From positions 3,224,001 to 3,288,000 of the forward strand of contig NZ_CP102277.1 in assembly GCF_025149785.1 (NCBI RefSeq): 64,000 bases of DNA. Reading direction: 5' to 3'. This stretch comes from Coprococcus comes ATCC 27758 (GTDB lineage: Bacteria > Bacillota > Clostridia > Lachnospirales > Lachnospiraceae). The position numbers were made by a program, and so were the translations under genes. Of the stretch, positions 1-8,554 are shown piece after piece (the stretch's first letter is position 1; every line of letters begins with the position of its first letter). The notes under the pieces were generated by a model that saw nothing but the letters and a program-made list of their open reading frames with translations, searched no databases and was not told where the DNA came from.

Positions 1-1
1 A

Positions 2-802
2 TCGGAGATCCGAGGGGAACACATTCAGAAATTATATAATGATATGGTAAAAGAAGGGTATGCTATTTCAAGTATTAAGATCGTATCAGCAATTTTAAAC
101 GGCTGTCTTCAACAAGCTATGAAGAATGGCTTAATAGAAAGAAATCCTGTTAAATTGGCTGAATTGCCCCGCCAAACAGGAACGAAGAAAGAGCGAACAG
201 CTATGACAAAAGAGCAACAGGATTTATTTATGAAATATGCAGAAGAAAGCTATTTATACCACTTTTTTTCTGTAATGCTTCGGACTGGTATGCGAAAAGG
301 TGAAATGCAAGGTCTTAAATATTCTGACATAGATAAGAAACAAAATGTAATTCATGTTCGTAGAACTTTAAAATACATCGAGGGAAAAGGATATTTTGAG
401 GATACACCAAAGACAAGAACTTCTACCAGAGACATTCCGTTGACTGCTGCCATTACGGAACATATAGAAGCTCAGCGGAAATATTGGGGATTTAAGGTTG
501 TAAGAATGGATCAGTATTTATTTTGTAATGAAAACGGCGATCCAATCAGCCGGGAACGGATCCAAGGTGAAATTGACAGAATCATAAAGAGAATAAAAAG
601 TGACGGATATGATTTCCCACGGATCACAAGTCATGTATTCCGACATACTTTTGCAACAAGAGCAATTGAAGCCGGAATGCCACCGCAGGTACTTAAAACC
701 ATTTTGGGACACAGTTCTTTAGCGATGACAATGGATTTATACAGTCATGTTTTGCCAGACACTAAAGCAGACGAAATGCAGAAGATAGCAAATGTATTTT
801 AG
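2..802 (+). CDS. Tyrosine site-specific integrase, 5' end cut by window edge
   Basis: C-terminal part of a phage/ICE tyrosine recombinase. The frame is open from base 2, before the first in-window ATG at 44, so the gene begins outside the window. The catalytic domain is visible: first arginine in the LRTGMRKGEM box, then HVFRHTF (His and Arg of the second box), LGHSS, and the nucleophile Tyr in MDLYSH near the C-terminus. The stop overlaps the first base pairs of an intrinsic terminator. An integrase reading outward at the end of a block suggests that an integrated element lies to the left and that its attachment site lies between here and the tRNA-Gly gene, but no direct repeat can be confirmed without the other end. 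Confidence 0.9.
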   Translation, partial: SEIRGEHIQKLYNDMVKEGYAISSIKIVSAILNGCLQQAMKNGLIERNPVKLAELPRQTGTKKERTAMTKEQQDLFMKYAEESYLYHFFSVMLRTGMRKGEMQGLKYSDIDKKQNVIHVRRTLKYIEGKGYFEDTPKTRTSTRDIPLTAAITEHIEAQRKYWGFKVVRMDQYLFCNENGDPISRERIQGEIDRIIKRIKSDGYDFPRITSHVFRHTFATRAIEAGMPPQVLKTILGHSSLAMTMDLYSHVLPDTKADEMQKIANVF

Positions 803-826
803 AGGGGTTCGCCCCTCTTCTTTTTT
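801..826 (+). terminator. Intrinsic terminator of the left-edge integrase
   Basis: AGAGGGG-TTCG-CCCCTCT hairpin followed by TCTTTTTT. Its left arm begins inside the integrase stop codon. Confidence 0.85.
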
Positions 827-962
827 GTCCAAAATTTGTCCAAAACTGCATAAACGATAATAAACAATGATAAACAGAAAAAGCCTGAAAACACGCTGTT
901 TTCAAGGCTCTGTAAACGTAGATAACACTCTATAAACTTATTATAAAAGAAGTTTTGTTTTA

Positions 963-1128
963 CGAGTGGAAGGTCACGAACACTCGATTCATTTTCGCGC
1001 AGCAATGAGTCTGGCGGCCATGCTTGCATGGACATCTGACGAATGCCGCGGAAGGCATATACTGTAAGTATATGACCTTACGCCGGAAATCGGCGAAACC
1101 CTTGTAAGACCTTGTTTTTAGGGGTTTT
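963..1128. other. Structured non-coding stretch with a series of small hairpins
   Basis: No convincing gene between the integrase and tRNA-Gly. The stretch carries several inverted repeats in a row: CGAGTG/CACTCG (963-986), CCATGC-TT-GCATGG (1018-1031), ATATACT/AGTATAT (about 1056-1074), CGCCG-GAAAT-CGGCG (about 1081-1095), then an AACCC/GGGGTT pair. It could be a non-coding RNA, an attachment or transfer region of the neighbouring element, or a REP-like repeat. Short open frames here lack ribosome sites and look like chance. Confidence 0.4.
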
Positions 1129-1272
1129 GTAACGGGTGTTAGTATAGCATGGTGGAGATGAAAAATCAAGGTAAGTACCAAAAAATTTACGACACTGGTA
1201 AACATTTCGTTCACCCTTATAATCGAGCCGACATTTTAACGTACCAGTCAAAAATGACTAAATTTTTCTCTA

Positions 1273-1319
1273 TAAATCAGGAGCCCGGTCACCACTTTGG
1301 CGACCGGGCTCCTGATTTA
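1273..1319 (-). terminator. Strong hairpin downstream of tRNA-Gly
   Basis: Perfect 18-bp stem (arms 1273-1290 and 1302-1319) built around GGAGCCCGGTC/GACCGGGCTCC, just past the 3' end of the minus-strand tRNA-Gly. On the minus strand it is followed by a short AT-rich tract, so it probably ends the tRNA transcript. Confidence 0.7.
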
Positions 1320-1331
1320 AAACATAACAAA

Positions 1332-1402
1332 AGCGGGTGATGGGAATCGAACCCACGTATCCAGCTTGGAAGGCTGGTGTTCTACCATTGAACTACACCC
1401 GC
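1332..1402 (-). tRNA. tRNA-Gly (anticodon UCC)
   Basis: 71-nt cloverleaf on the minus strand. Acceptor stem GCGGGTG/CACCCGC with discriminator T, GGTTCGATTCC T-arm, and anticodon loop CTTCCAA giving UCC. CCA is not encoded. A strong hairpin follows it. Confidence 0.95.
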
Positions 1403-1498
1403 ATGACTCTTATTATTATATTCATCATTCAACTGTTTGTCAACAATTTTTTTATTTTTTTTATTTTTCCACTTTTTCTTTCCCTTACTTCATTCTGA

Positions 1499-1507
1499 TG
1501 TTATAAT
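1499..1507 (+). promoter_or_regulatory. Extended -10 promoter of the iminopeptidase gene
   Basis: TG-T-TATAAT about 35 nt upstream of the ATG. No good -35 box sits 17 nt upstream, which fits an extended -10 promoter. Confidence 0.45.
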
Positions 1508-1542
1508 GAAGAGACTCAGTATACTGATAGGAGGGATTAAAT

Positions 1543-2424
1543 ATGAAAATTACAGAAGGCTACATGCCTTATCTTGGATACAAAACCTACTACCGTATTG
1601 CAGGCGAATGCTCCGGCAATAAAAAACCACTCATTCTGCTTCACGGAGGACCTGGTTCTACACATAACTACTTTGAAGTACTTGACCGGCTTGCTGATGA
1701 AGGTCGTGCAATTATTTCCTACGACCAGCTCGGCTGCGGTAATTCTTATGTAGAAGGACATTCAGAACTCTGGTGTTCTAAAACATGGATGAATGAACTG
1801 ATCGAACTCAGAAAATATCTCGGACTTAATGAACTTCATCTTCTCGGACAGTCCTGGGGCGGAATGCTCTCAATCGAATACTTATGCGATCACAAACCAG
1901 AAGGGATCAAATCCGTTATTCTTTCCAGCACCCACCCATCTTCCAAATTATGGGCCCATGAACAACACCGTATGATCAAATTCATGTCCCAGGAAGATCA
2001 GGACGCCATTGCCAAAGCTGAAGCAACCGGCAATTTTGACGATCCGGCATATCTCGCAGCCAATGAACGCTTTATGCTTCTTCATGCCGCCGGCGTACCA
2101 AAAGACACCGATCCTGAATGCCTGCGCCGTCCAAAAAAAATTGGAACAGACTCTTATATCACCGCGTGGGGACCAAATGAATACACGCCAATCGGAAATC
2201 TCAGCAACTATGAGTACCGTGACAAACTGAAAAATATCAAAGAACCGGCACTTATCATCAACGGAACCAACGATCTGTGCACTCCACTGGTTGCAAAGAC
2301 CATGTATGACAGTATCCCGAATTCACGCTGGGAACTTTTTGATGACTGCCGTCATGTATGCTTCGTTGAAGATACCGACCGCTATTGCAGGCTTTTAAAT
2401 GAATGGATGGAGCAAAACGACTAA
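1543..2424 (+). CDS. pip: Proline iminopeptidase (alpha/beta hydrolase)
   Basis: Cytoplasmic serine peptidase that removes N-terminal proline from peptides, of the 290-300 aa proline iminopeptidase type (293 aa here). The oxyanion motif HGGPG is at about residues 34-38, the nucleophile elbow GQSWGG carries the catalytic Ser, the acid is probably in NGTNDLCTP and the histidine in CRHVCF near the C-terminus. The start ATG is preceded by AGGAGGG with good spacing. It stands alone: a promoter upstream, two hairpins downstream, and the convergent xpt gene beyond. No signal peptide. The family also contains related peptide or ester hydrolases, so exact substrate is inferred. Confidence 0.88.
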   Translation: MKITEGYMPYLGYKTYYRIAGECSGNKKPLILLHGGPGSTHNYFEVLDRLADEGRAIISYDQLGCGNSYVEGHSELWCSKTWMNELIELRKYLGLNELHLLGQSWGGMLSIEYLCDHKPEGIKSVILSSTHPSSKLWAHEQHRMIKFMSQEDQDAIAKAEATGNFDDPAYLAANERFMLLHAAGVPKDTDPECLRRPKKIGTDSYITAWGPNEYTPIGNLSNYEYRDKLKNIKEPALIINGTNDLCTPLVAKTMYDSIPNSRWELFDDCRHVCFVEDTDRYCRLLNEWMEQND

Positions 2425-2538
2425 ACCTGCTCAGCGTGATTGGATATATTGTTATCTTTGGCTCTTCACTTTCCATGTTTTTCTATAACCGCTCGTGGGC
2501 CAGCTAAAACAAATATCACTCTCTTTTTGTATATCAAA

Positions 2539-2574
2539 AAGTGCAGATCCCTGTGAAAATACAAATCTGCACTT
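2539..2574 (+). repeat. Hairpin downstream of pip, member of a dispersed hairpin family
   Basis: AAGTGCAGAT / ATCTGCACTT inverted repeat, followed by TCATCATATACGC. A related hairpin at 20068-20107 has the same loop region and right flank with a compensating change in the stem (G-C replaced by A-T). It may also act as pip's terminator. Confidence 0.5.
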
Positions 2575-2590
2575 AGTTCATCATATACGC

Positions 2591-2640
2591 AAAAGACGCA
2601 TATTCCCGACAAAATTTTTGTTCAGGCATATGCGTCTTTT
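2591..2640. terminator. Bidirectional terminator between convergent pip and xpt
   Basis: 13-bp stem AAAAGACGCATAT / ATATGCGTCTTTT. The terminal A and T runs let it work in both directions, ending xpt on the minus strand. Confidence 0.75.
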
Positions 2641-2648
2641 TGCACTTT

Positions 2649-3230
2649 TTACTGCTCTCTGAAAGTGATCTCACCCGTCTCACTGTCCATAGCTTCTACA
2701 ATCGCAAGTGATTCCAGCGGATATCCAAGGTTGCGGATGATTCTTCCGCCGGACTGGAATCCTTTTTCGATCACAATTCCAATTCCCTCTACCGTTGCAC
2801 CTGCCTCTGTAACCAGCTGAATCAGCCCCTGCAGCGCACATCCATTCGCAAGGAAATCATCAATAATGAGCACATGATCTTCCTCTGAAAGAAATTTCTT
2901 TGCTACAATTACCTGGTTCTTGCATTTATGGGTAAATGATTCGACTTCTGCTACATACATCTCCCCTTCCAGATTGATGCTCTGTGTCTTTTTTGCAAAT
3001 ACAACCGGCACATGAAAATGCTTGGCTACAATACAGGCAATCCCGATACCAGAAGCTTCGATTGTCAGGATCTTGTTGATATTCTTATCTGCAAATCTCT
3101 TCTTGAATTCCGCTCCGATCTGGTCAAATAATTCAATATCCATCTGATGATTCAGAAAACTGTCCACCTTAAGAACATTTCCCTCTTTCACGATTCCATC
3201 TTTGACAATACGTTCTTCCAAAAAGTTCAT
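2649..3230 (-). CDS. xpt: Xanthine phosphoribosyltransferase
   Basis: Purine salvage enzyme that joins xanthine to PRPP to give XMP. 193 aa, the usual length for Xpt. The PRPP-binding loop [11 protein letters not shown] lies around residues 120-130, the [12 protein letters not shown] segment earlier matches the base-binding half of type I phosphoribosyltransferases, and FAKKTQ follows the family pattern. The start at 3230 has a GAGGAGA ribosome site. The upstream 80 bp show no purine-riboswitch core, although xpt genes in Bacilli often have one. It lies between the pip terminator and an epimerase gene on the same strand about 80 bp upstream. Confidence 0.93.
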   Translation of the reverse strand: MNFLEERIVKDGIVKEGNVLKVDSFLNHQMDIELFDQIGAEFKKRFADKNINKILTIEASGIGIACIVAKHFHVPVVFAKKTQSINLEGEMYVAEVESFTHKCKNQVIVAKKFLSEEDHVLIIDDFLANGCALQGLIQLVTEAGATVEGIGIVIEKGFQSGGRIIRNLGYPLESLAIVEAMDSETGEITFREQ

Positions 3231-3310
3231 CTTACGTTCTCCTCTTCCTTTAATATTCCATGTATTTTTTTCATTGTATCAGTCTGAGCCATGAAACGCA
3301 ACCCTCTGCG

Positions 3311-4189
3311 CTATTTTACCAGAATCTTATAATCCTTTTCAAAAATATCGCCCGGTTTCAGTTCATTCCCCCACTCCCTGTTTTCCAGAATATGGTCAAA
3401 ATCTTCTCTGTCACTTCTTCCATACCATGGCTCAATGCATACGAAAGGTGCGTGTTTTTTTGCCGGAGACCAGATTCCAAAAAGCGGTGCATCAAATTCT
3501 ACTTCCAGATAAACCTTTCCATCTGCATCCGCAAGACCGATCCTCTGTGCCTGATGATTTTCAATAATAAGTGCATCCTCATCAAATAAATGTTCCTCAA
3601 GCTTCAGACATTTTCCGAAAAGATTTAAGATTTTTGTCCGTGGACAAAGTGCACCTTCTTCATTCAGGATGCTGCTCGTGAGCGGTCCTTCTGTATCAAA
3701 TATCAACTGACAATCCTCCTGCTTTTCTCCTTCTTTCAAAGGACAGTTAAATGCCGGATGCCCTCCGATCGAAAAATACATCTTCTTATCATTTGGATTT
3801 TCTACTTTCCACATTACTTCCACCTGACGTCCGGAGAGTCTGTATCCTACTTTCAGAATAAAATGAAATGGATATTTTTCCAAAGTACTTTCTGTATCTT
3901 TCAGTACAAACCAAATCTCTTCTTCTGTCTGGCTCTCCAGATCAAATTCCATGTCTCTTGCAAAACCATGCTGTGACAGCGTATATGTTTTTCCTTCGTA
4001 TACCGACTGCTTCTGCACATAATTTCCTACGATTGGGAAAAGAACCGGTGATGTTCTTCCCCAGAACTTTGGATCTGCCTGCCACAGATATTCCTGCTCT
4101 GTCTTATTGTCTTTTAGCGATTTCATTTCTGCACCTGCTGAAATAACAGTCAGTGTAAGTTCTTCATTTTTCAGTTGATATGCTCCCAT
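3311..4189 (-). CDS. Aldose 1-epimerase family protein (galactose mutarotase-like)
   Basis: 292-aa beta-sandwich mutarotase homologue. The start chosen is the ATG of MGAYQLKNEE at 4189, which has a GGAGG site 8 nt upstream; the frame extends further to 4300 but without a ribosome site. Family features: the early SAGAEMKSL segment, WGRTSPVLFPIVG (substrate-binding Arg), SQHGFARD (catalytic His region), SIGGHPAFNCP (second His) and VCIEPWYG close to the C-terminus with the conserved Glu. This subgroup acts on hexoses or hexose-6-phosphates; the actual sugar cannot be read from the sequence. No signal peptide. Confidence 0.85.
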   Translation of the reverse strand: MGAYQLKNEELTLTVISAGAEMKSLKDNKTEQEYLWQADPKFWGRTSPVLFPIVGNYVQKQSVYEGKTYTLSQHGFARDMEFDLESQTEEEIWFVLKDTESTLEKYPFHFILKVGYRLSGRQVEVMWKVENPNDKKMYFSIGGHPAFNCPLKEGEKQEDCQLIFDTEGPLTSSILNEEGALCPRTKILNLFGKCLKLEEHLFDEDALIIENHQAQRIGLADADGKVYLEVEFDAPLFGIWSPAKKHAPFVCIEPWYGRSDREDFDHILENREWGNELKPGDIFEKDYKILVK

Positions 4190-4280
4190 TTTTATGCCTC
4201 CATTCCTTTCTGTATCTACTTTTCTGCCTCTACGCCTGCAAATTGCGTATTTAACAGAATCCCGGTTAAACAAAAAGCAG

Positions 4281-4346
4281 GAGAAATGCTGTAAATTCAA
4301 CGTTTCTCCTGCTTTTCAAACACTGCCGCAGACCGGAATCGAACCG
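4281..4346. repeat. Left attachment site of the tRNA-Leu element (attL)
   Basis: Two blocks match the native tRNA-Leu 3' region at 12010-12074: the terminator hairpin GAGAAAYG..CGTTTCTC (4281-4309 versus 12010-12038, one difference in 29) and 23 identical bases of the tRNA-Leu 3' end (4324-4346 versus 12052-12074). Similarity stops abruptly after 4346. This is the pattern left when an element integrates into a tRNA 3' end and restores the gene. Confidence 0.88.
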
Positions 4347-4452
4347 TTTTACTTAATCTCAAATACTGATAGAAAGGGGCTTTGAAGACTTCATCACGGT
4401 TGCGGTGTTCAAAAAGTGTTCAAACGTTTGTCGCATACAAACTAAAAAGTTG

Positions 4453-4785
4453 TTACTTTCTGCATAGTGTATTTCCTAAAATGATAATTACTACGACATC
4501 AACCAAAATAATCCCCAATGCAATATATACAAAAAATGCAGGCAAAATATTTTCAAGCAAGCCCATTGTCAATGCAAGAATTGCTATAATAGACATTCCA
4601 ATTCCCATTGTTCTGCATAACTTCTTTTCATCATATTTTTCCTTTTCTTCTTTTGAAGCCGTATTATATCCGGAAATAAACCAACTCCCGTGTCCAGAAA
4701 GTAAAATAATAGAAAATACAGCAAATATCACAAAGACAATCCACACTATCCAATCAGAACCTGTTGCTAAATCTACTAATTTCAT
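4453..4785 (-). CDS. DUF3784-like small membrane protein
   Basis: 110 aa with three predicted membrane helices: near residues 12-30, 55-75 and 80-105. Between the first two is the segment SGHGSWFISGYNTASKEEKEKYDEK, the signature of DUF3784 proteins common in Firmicutes mobile DNA. Excellent ribosome site AAGGAGGTG. Function unknown. It was probably next to the SF0329-like gene (10914-11405, same strand) before the inner element inserted between them, about 40 bp upstream of this start. Confidence 0.75.
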   Translation of the reverse strand: MKLVDLATGSDWIVWIVFVIFAVFSIILLSGHGSWFISGYNTASKEEKEKYDEKKLCRTMGIGMSIIAILALTMGLLENILPAFFVYIALGIILVDVVVIIILGNTLCRK

Positions 4786-4822
4786 TTATAAGCACCTCCT
4801 TAAATTCCGTTTTTCTTAATTC

Positions 4823-4837
4823 GATAAACTTGAATTT
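4823..4837 (+). repeat. Left core direct repeat of the inner element
   Basis: GATAAACTTGAATTT, matching GATAAACTGGAATTT at 10901-10915 with one difference, as expected for recombination sites with a variable overlap. Confidence 0.65.
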
Positions 4838-4900
4838 GAAAACCACAATTTTATAAGTGGTTATTAACCCTCACAGGGTTTTAATAAAATCCTCCAAAAG

Positions 4901-5007
4901 CCTTGAAAATTAAGGGTTTATAGCAAAATGCTCACCTTAACTTATTATACGATTTCACACTGTTTTATTCTTCCCTTGGAAGCTGATAAGGGCAAACACA
5001 AGGGCAA
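4901..5007 (+). repeat. Left-end integrase arm-site repeats
   Basis: Two motifs, at 4901-4919 and 4971-5007, recur in the same orientation at the right end (10867-10886 and 10794-10830). They probably bind the integrase N-terminal domain. Confidence 0.6.
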
Positions 5008-5094
5008 GAAAATCTGATAACAAGATATAACAGAATGTGGCAATCGGAGAACTGCGACGTATGTGCGAATATATTATACTGGAGGATTTATTAT

Positions 5095-5472
5095 ATGGAC
5101 AAGTACATTTTTGATAAAAGCAACGGTTTGTGGTATGAATTGCAGGGTGATTATTATATCCCTTGTCTGATACTTGCCGAAGAAGAAACACAGCCTATCG
5201 GCTTATGGGGACAACGCCACAAGCAGTATCTGAAAGAGCATAGGCACATTGTTTACACCACGATGCTGATTGATGGGACACTTAACCGCTATCTTGCAGA
5301 TATTAACCAACAGGCGGAGCAAATGTTCCACAGATTGATTGAGGAAATGGTTCAAAAGCAGGGTGTGACAGAACAGTTAAAAGCAGAACAGCCTATGGAA
5401 TGGATAGGATTGATGAATAACATACAAGCTTATGCAAGAGAAATTGTGAATAATGAAATAATTTTTTCATAG
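5095..5472 (+). CDS. tnpV: TnpV-like transposon-encoded protein
   Basis: 125 aa from the ATG at 5095 (MDKYIFDKSNG), which has GGAGG upstream; the open frame begins earlier but without a site. The family core is clear: LGQGDYYIPxL-like start, then RHKQYLKEHRHIVYTTMLIDGTLNRYLADINQQA, and the end PMEWIGLMNNIQAYAREIVNNEI. TnpV proteins are found in many clostridial mobile elements (first named in Tn4451-type elements); the role is not established. No catalytic motif is seen. Here it is the first gene inside the left end of the inner element and points inward. Confidence 0.8.
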   Translation: MDKYIFDKSNGLWYELQGDYYIPCLILAEEETQPIGLWGQRHKQYLKEHRHIVYTTMLIDGTLNRYLADINQQAEQMFHRLIEEMVQKQGVTEQLKAEQPMEWIGLMNNIQAYAREIVNNEIIFS

Positions 5473-5538
5473 GATTAACGATACGAGGGCGAAGATGCTT
5501 CTACACATCTTCGCCCTTGGTTTTTTTATAGTCAATTT

Positions 5539-6303
5539 TTATTTCGCTTTGCGCAATACCAATAAAAATCGATGAATTTTTCCTTCAATACAACCGTTTT
5601 GCTCTAAAATTTGTTGTGCATACAGTAATCTGTTCTTGCAATTATCTACAGAGAAATTAGGAAATTCCCACTCTATAATATGCGCAAACCAAACAAGTGC
5701 ACCTATATCAAAAAATTTGATTGGTCTGAAGCATTCCTGTGCATCCAAAATGTCAAAACCTACATCACAAAAACGTTTTTTAACTATATCAAGATACTGT
5801 TCTGGAAATGGAAGTTCAGTTTTTCCTAAGAGAAGCTCCACCAATTCACGGTCATTTTCAGCCCCAACCTGTTCAGTGATAAAAATTCCTCCACATTTCA
5901 AAACACGATGTATTTCTTTGGCATTAAAATCACCGTGACGATTAATGACAATATCAAATTCATAATCACCAAATGGCAACATATCCTTTCCATCACCTGC
6001 ACGAAAATCAATACCGAGAGGGAGCAAGGTTTCTCTGCATAGCTGAATATTTGGGGGATAGGCTTCGGTTGCACTTGTCTTTACATAAGGATGGCGGAGA
6101 GATAACAAGAATTCACCACCACCAGTATCTATATCCAGCAGTTTCATTTCTGGGTTTAAGTAATCCAGTATGATGTGTTGATAATTCCAAGGCAAGTCCG
6201 TTTCTTCCGTATATCTTCCCTCAATGTGAGAAAAATCCCATCCATGGATATGTGCAACACTTTCTTCTTTTTTCCAAATGTCTATCAATTCTTTTTCTTT
6301 CAT
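5539..6303 (-). CDS. Class I SAM-dependent methyltransferase (IME cargo)
   Basis: 254 aa from the ATG of MKEKELIDIW at 6303 (GGAG upstream; the longer 6345 start lacks a site). The Rossmann methyltransferase motif I is LLDIDTGGGEFLL at about residues 55-67, a later acidic strand is FDIVINRHGDF (motif IV region) and VLKCGGIFITEQVG follows the post-motif pattern. The HGWDF and EETDLPWNY segments near the N-terminus fit a clostridial subfamily of free-standing methyltransferases. Substrate unknown; nothing shows it to be an rRNA resistance enzyme or a DNA modification enzyme. It is opposite in strand to tnpV and followed by the relaxase gene on its own strand. Confidence 0.8.
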   Translation of the reverse strand: MKEKELIDIWKKEESVAHIHGWDFSHIEGRYTEETDLPWNYQHIILDYLNPEMKLLDIDTGGGEFLLSLRHPYVKTSATEAYPPNIQLCRETLLPLGIDFRAGDGKDMLPFGDYEFDIVINRHGDFNAKEIHRVLKCGGIFITEQVGAENDRELVELLLGKTELPFPEQYLDIVKKRFCDVGFDILDAQECFRPIKFFDIGALVWFAHIIEWEFPNFSVDNCKNRLLYAQQILEQNGCIEGKIHRFLLVLRKAK

Positions 6304-6625
6304 CGTAACTACTCCTATTTTGAATATTTTTGTTTTGTACATCAATTATAGGTGCAGCCAACTGACAACATCATAAAATAAGCTCGATACAATCTGTTGC
6401 CAGATTTACAACTGCACCGAGTAGTTACCTCGAATAAATCTCATTGTGTGAGTTCACCGCCTTTCGAATTGCCTTGTATCAGTGTATCACTTTTTGAACA
6501 AAAAAGAAAGTATCCTTAAAATGATATATTTCAAAACATAATTCTTGCCATTGGTTTTCAGTCAAATTTGTCTATGTAAGACCGCAAGGCAGGTTGCCCT
6601 GCGGTGTTGATTTCCTATGTCGTGA

Positions 6626-8101
6626 TTATCTGTCCCTGTCTTGGGATTTCTTTCTCTGCTTCGGCTGAGCGTTCTGTTTGCCCTCTTCCTGAAGCTGTCT
6701 GAGCTTGTTACGCACACTTTGTCTTTCGGGCGGTCTGTGCTGTTTCTCGGCAGGTTTCCGTCCGTTCTTGACTGCCTGCTCCCATTCTGCAAGATCTTGG
6801 TTATACTGTGTCACAATAGCCTCTGCTTTGCGGTAAGTTTTCATAAACGCCTGTACATCAGGATAACCGTCATCTTTTAGAATATCGGGGATTTTATCCA
6901 GTTTTTCAGCAAGTTCGGTTTCAGTCTGCTGTATCTGCTTTTCCAGAGCCTTACGATCCTTGCCCTTGAAGATACCCGTTGTTTCTGCAAGCTGCTGTCG
7001 CAGATTCGGAAGTGTGACCTCCTGTATCTTCTTGATTGCTTTCGCCTGTTTCTGTACCTTTAGCATAAGGGTCTGCATTGTGCGGAACTCGTCCATATCC
7101 ATATTGAGGACTGGCTTGGGTGGCATATCCTTTTCACGGATGATGGCTTGCAGAAATTCCTTTGCCTTGCCTACGATACCTCGGAACAGGTTTGGAAGCC
7201 AACCGTTTTCACGGATGGACTGACCGGCTTTGTCGTGGATTTCGGTCTGCTTGATTTCCAGTATCTTTGCTTCTTCAATGCCCGATACAAGAGCCAAATC
7301 CGCTGTTCTGTTCCATTCCTGCCTTGCGGTGTTATCTGCTTCGATTTCGGTAGCCTTGGGATTATTCTTACCTATCTTTTTTGTGGGGAGATACACGCTG
7401 TTCTTATCAAACACTTTCAATCGCTGTTCGGGATCTGAAATGTGGGAATTGATAAGCTCCGTGTAAACCTCTTTTGCTTCTGCTATGAACGCTTCTGTTT
7501 TGAAACGCTCGTCTTTGGTTGTGAATAAATGGCTTTCGTAAACTTCCCCCTTTTTGATAACGGTACAGCCTTTTCGGACTTGACCGTTCTCGTCTGTGAT
7601 TTCTTTCTTGGTTCGTACCCTTTTTCCTGTTTCGTCATAAAATACGCTTCTGGTGGCAATCTTGATGTCAGGTTCGGGAAGCAGTTTCCTTTCACTGAAT
7701 ATGAGGTGGATGTGGTAATTGGTCTTGCGTTTGTTATGATGCAGAGCCGATACACATTCCACTCCGTACTGCTGTCTGAATTTGTTCGTAAATTCTTCAA
7801 GCACCTGCTGCGGGTCAAAGGTGGTGTAAATCTCTGGCAGGGCAATGATTAACTCCCTTGCTTCAATACCCTTTCCTGTTGTTCCGCTTCGTAGGAACTC
7901 CTGCTGGCTTTCCCTGGCGAGATTGTTCCAAAAGGTATTGTCGGCGGTACGATAGGTGGCATAAAGGTTTTCCTGTTTGGCGTGGCTCGTGATATATGAG
8001 ATTCTTCCCTTGACATTGGGCAGCTTCGACATCTGAATGAACGAATGTCTTGCCAAGCTTTTGCTCCTTTCTTCGCTGAGAATACCGTACTCATTACGCA
8101 A
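6626..8101 (-). CDS. mobL: MobA/MobL-family relaxase
   Basis: 491 aa. Nicks one strand at oriT and leads the element into a recipient through a helper's secretion system. The N-terminal relaxase domain (about 1-230) contains the IELIIALP-like strand, YGVECVSALHHNKRKTNYHIH with the HxH metal-binding pair, and LIFSER. The middle and C-terminal parts are charged and helical, with coiled-coil stretches (about 320-430). The start is uncertain: neither the first ATG nor the MSKLPNVKG ATG at 8032 has a clear ribosome site. The similarity of the first 24 residues to relatives favours the long form. Upstream lies a long hairpin, likely oriT. Confidence 0.88.
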   Translation of the reverse strand: MRNEYGILSEERSKSLARHSFIQMSKLPNVKGRISYITSHAKQENLYATYRTADNTFWNNLARESQQEFLRSGTTGKGIEARELIIALPEIYTTFDPQQVLEEFTNKFRQQYGVECVSALHHNKRKTNYHIHLIFSERKLLPEPDIKIATRSVFYDETGKRVRTKKEITDENGQVRKGCTVIKKGEVYESHLFTTKDERFKTEAFIAEAKEVYTELINSHISDPEQRLKVFDKNSVYLPTKKIGKNNPKATEIEADNTARQEWNRTADLALVSGIEEAKILEIKQTEIHDKAGQSIRENGWLPNLFRGIVGKAKEFLQAIIREKDMPPKPVLNMDMDEFRTMQTLMLKVQKQAKAIKKIQEVTLPNLRQQLAETTGIFKGKDRKALEKQIQQTETELAEKLDKIPDILKDDGYPDVQAFMKTYRKAEAIVTQYNQDLAEWEQAVKNGRKPAEKQHRPPERQSVRNKLRQLQEEGKQNAQPKQRKKSQDRDR

Positions 8102-8232
8102 CCGACTTGTCGGGTGCGGCTGTCACAGCTATCGGTGATTGGTGGGACAGCAATGGAAATTGCGGTGCAATTTCCTCTGTATCATAGCTGAGGTGATGGT
8201 GTCCAAAGCTGTGATACAGGCTCCCCGCAGGG

Positions 8233-8283
8233 GCGAAATACCCAGAGTACAAATCGCAGATTTGTGCGAGGGGTGTATTTCGC
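8233..8283. other. Candidate oriT hairpin upstream of the relaxase gene
   Basis: Imperfect inverted repeat: GCGAAATAC (8233-8241) pairs with GTATTTCGC (8275-8283), and an inner ACAAATC/GATTTGT pair follows. It lies in a roughly 210-bp gap between the excisionase and relaxase genes, the usual oriT place in mobilizable elements. No nick site is known. Confidence 0.45.
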
Positions 8284-8312
8284 TCTCAAACGCCGAGGGC
8301 TTTGGAGAACGG

Positions 8313-8528
8313 TCATTCCACTTTTCGTACATCATTGGGATTTAGTAAATTCCTGCCCTGATTGACCGTCATAAAACGCTCCAGTGTATCCCTGCGGATA
8401 ATGGTCTTACGTCCGACTTTCAGAACAGGCAGTTTGCCCCAGTCCACCAGTTTTCGCATTGTGTTCCTACCGATACCTGTACATTCTGCTGCTTCCTCGA
8501 TAGTTAAACCCATTTTAATTGCTGTCAT
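8313..8528 (-). CDS. xis: Excisionase / helix-turn-helix DNA-binding protein
   Basis: 71 aa winged-helix protein of the AlpA/MerR-like excisionase type: TIEEAAECTGIGRNTMRKLVDWGKLPVLKVGRKTIIRRDTLERFM is a typical recognition helix plus wing. Such proteins bend DNA at the ends and tip integrase towards excision. Near-ideal ribosome site AAAGGAGGG and a consensus promoter (8577-8605). It is divergent from the regulator gene, and operator-like repeats sit in the shared promoter region. Confidence 0.87.
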   Translation of the reverse strand: MTAIKMGLTIEEAAECTGIGRNTMRKLVDWGKLPVLKVGRKTIIRRDTLERFMTVNQGRNLLNPNDVRKVE

Positions 8529-8554
8529 TATACATCCCTCCTTTCAAAATACTC

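Noticed and set aside
960-1214. 84-aa minus-strand Cys-containing frame
   Set aside because: Reads through the row of hairpins, has no ribosome site, and looks like structured non-coding DNA.
1149-1340. 63-aa frame before tRNA-Gly
   Set aside because: Runs through the terminator hairpin and into the tRNA gene, without a ribosome site.
3231-3310. Purine riboswitch upstream of xpt
   Set aside because: The conserved core pieces (such as TATA..CCTAA and the paired loop sequences) are not visible in the 80-bp leader.
4324-4346. A second tRNA gene
   Set aside because: Only the last 23 bases of tRNA-Leu are present; it is the attachment-site duplicate, not a gene.
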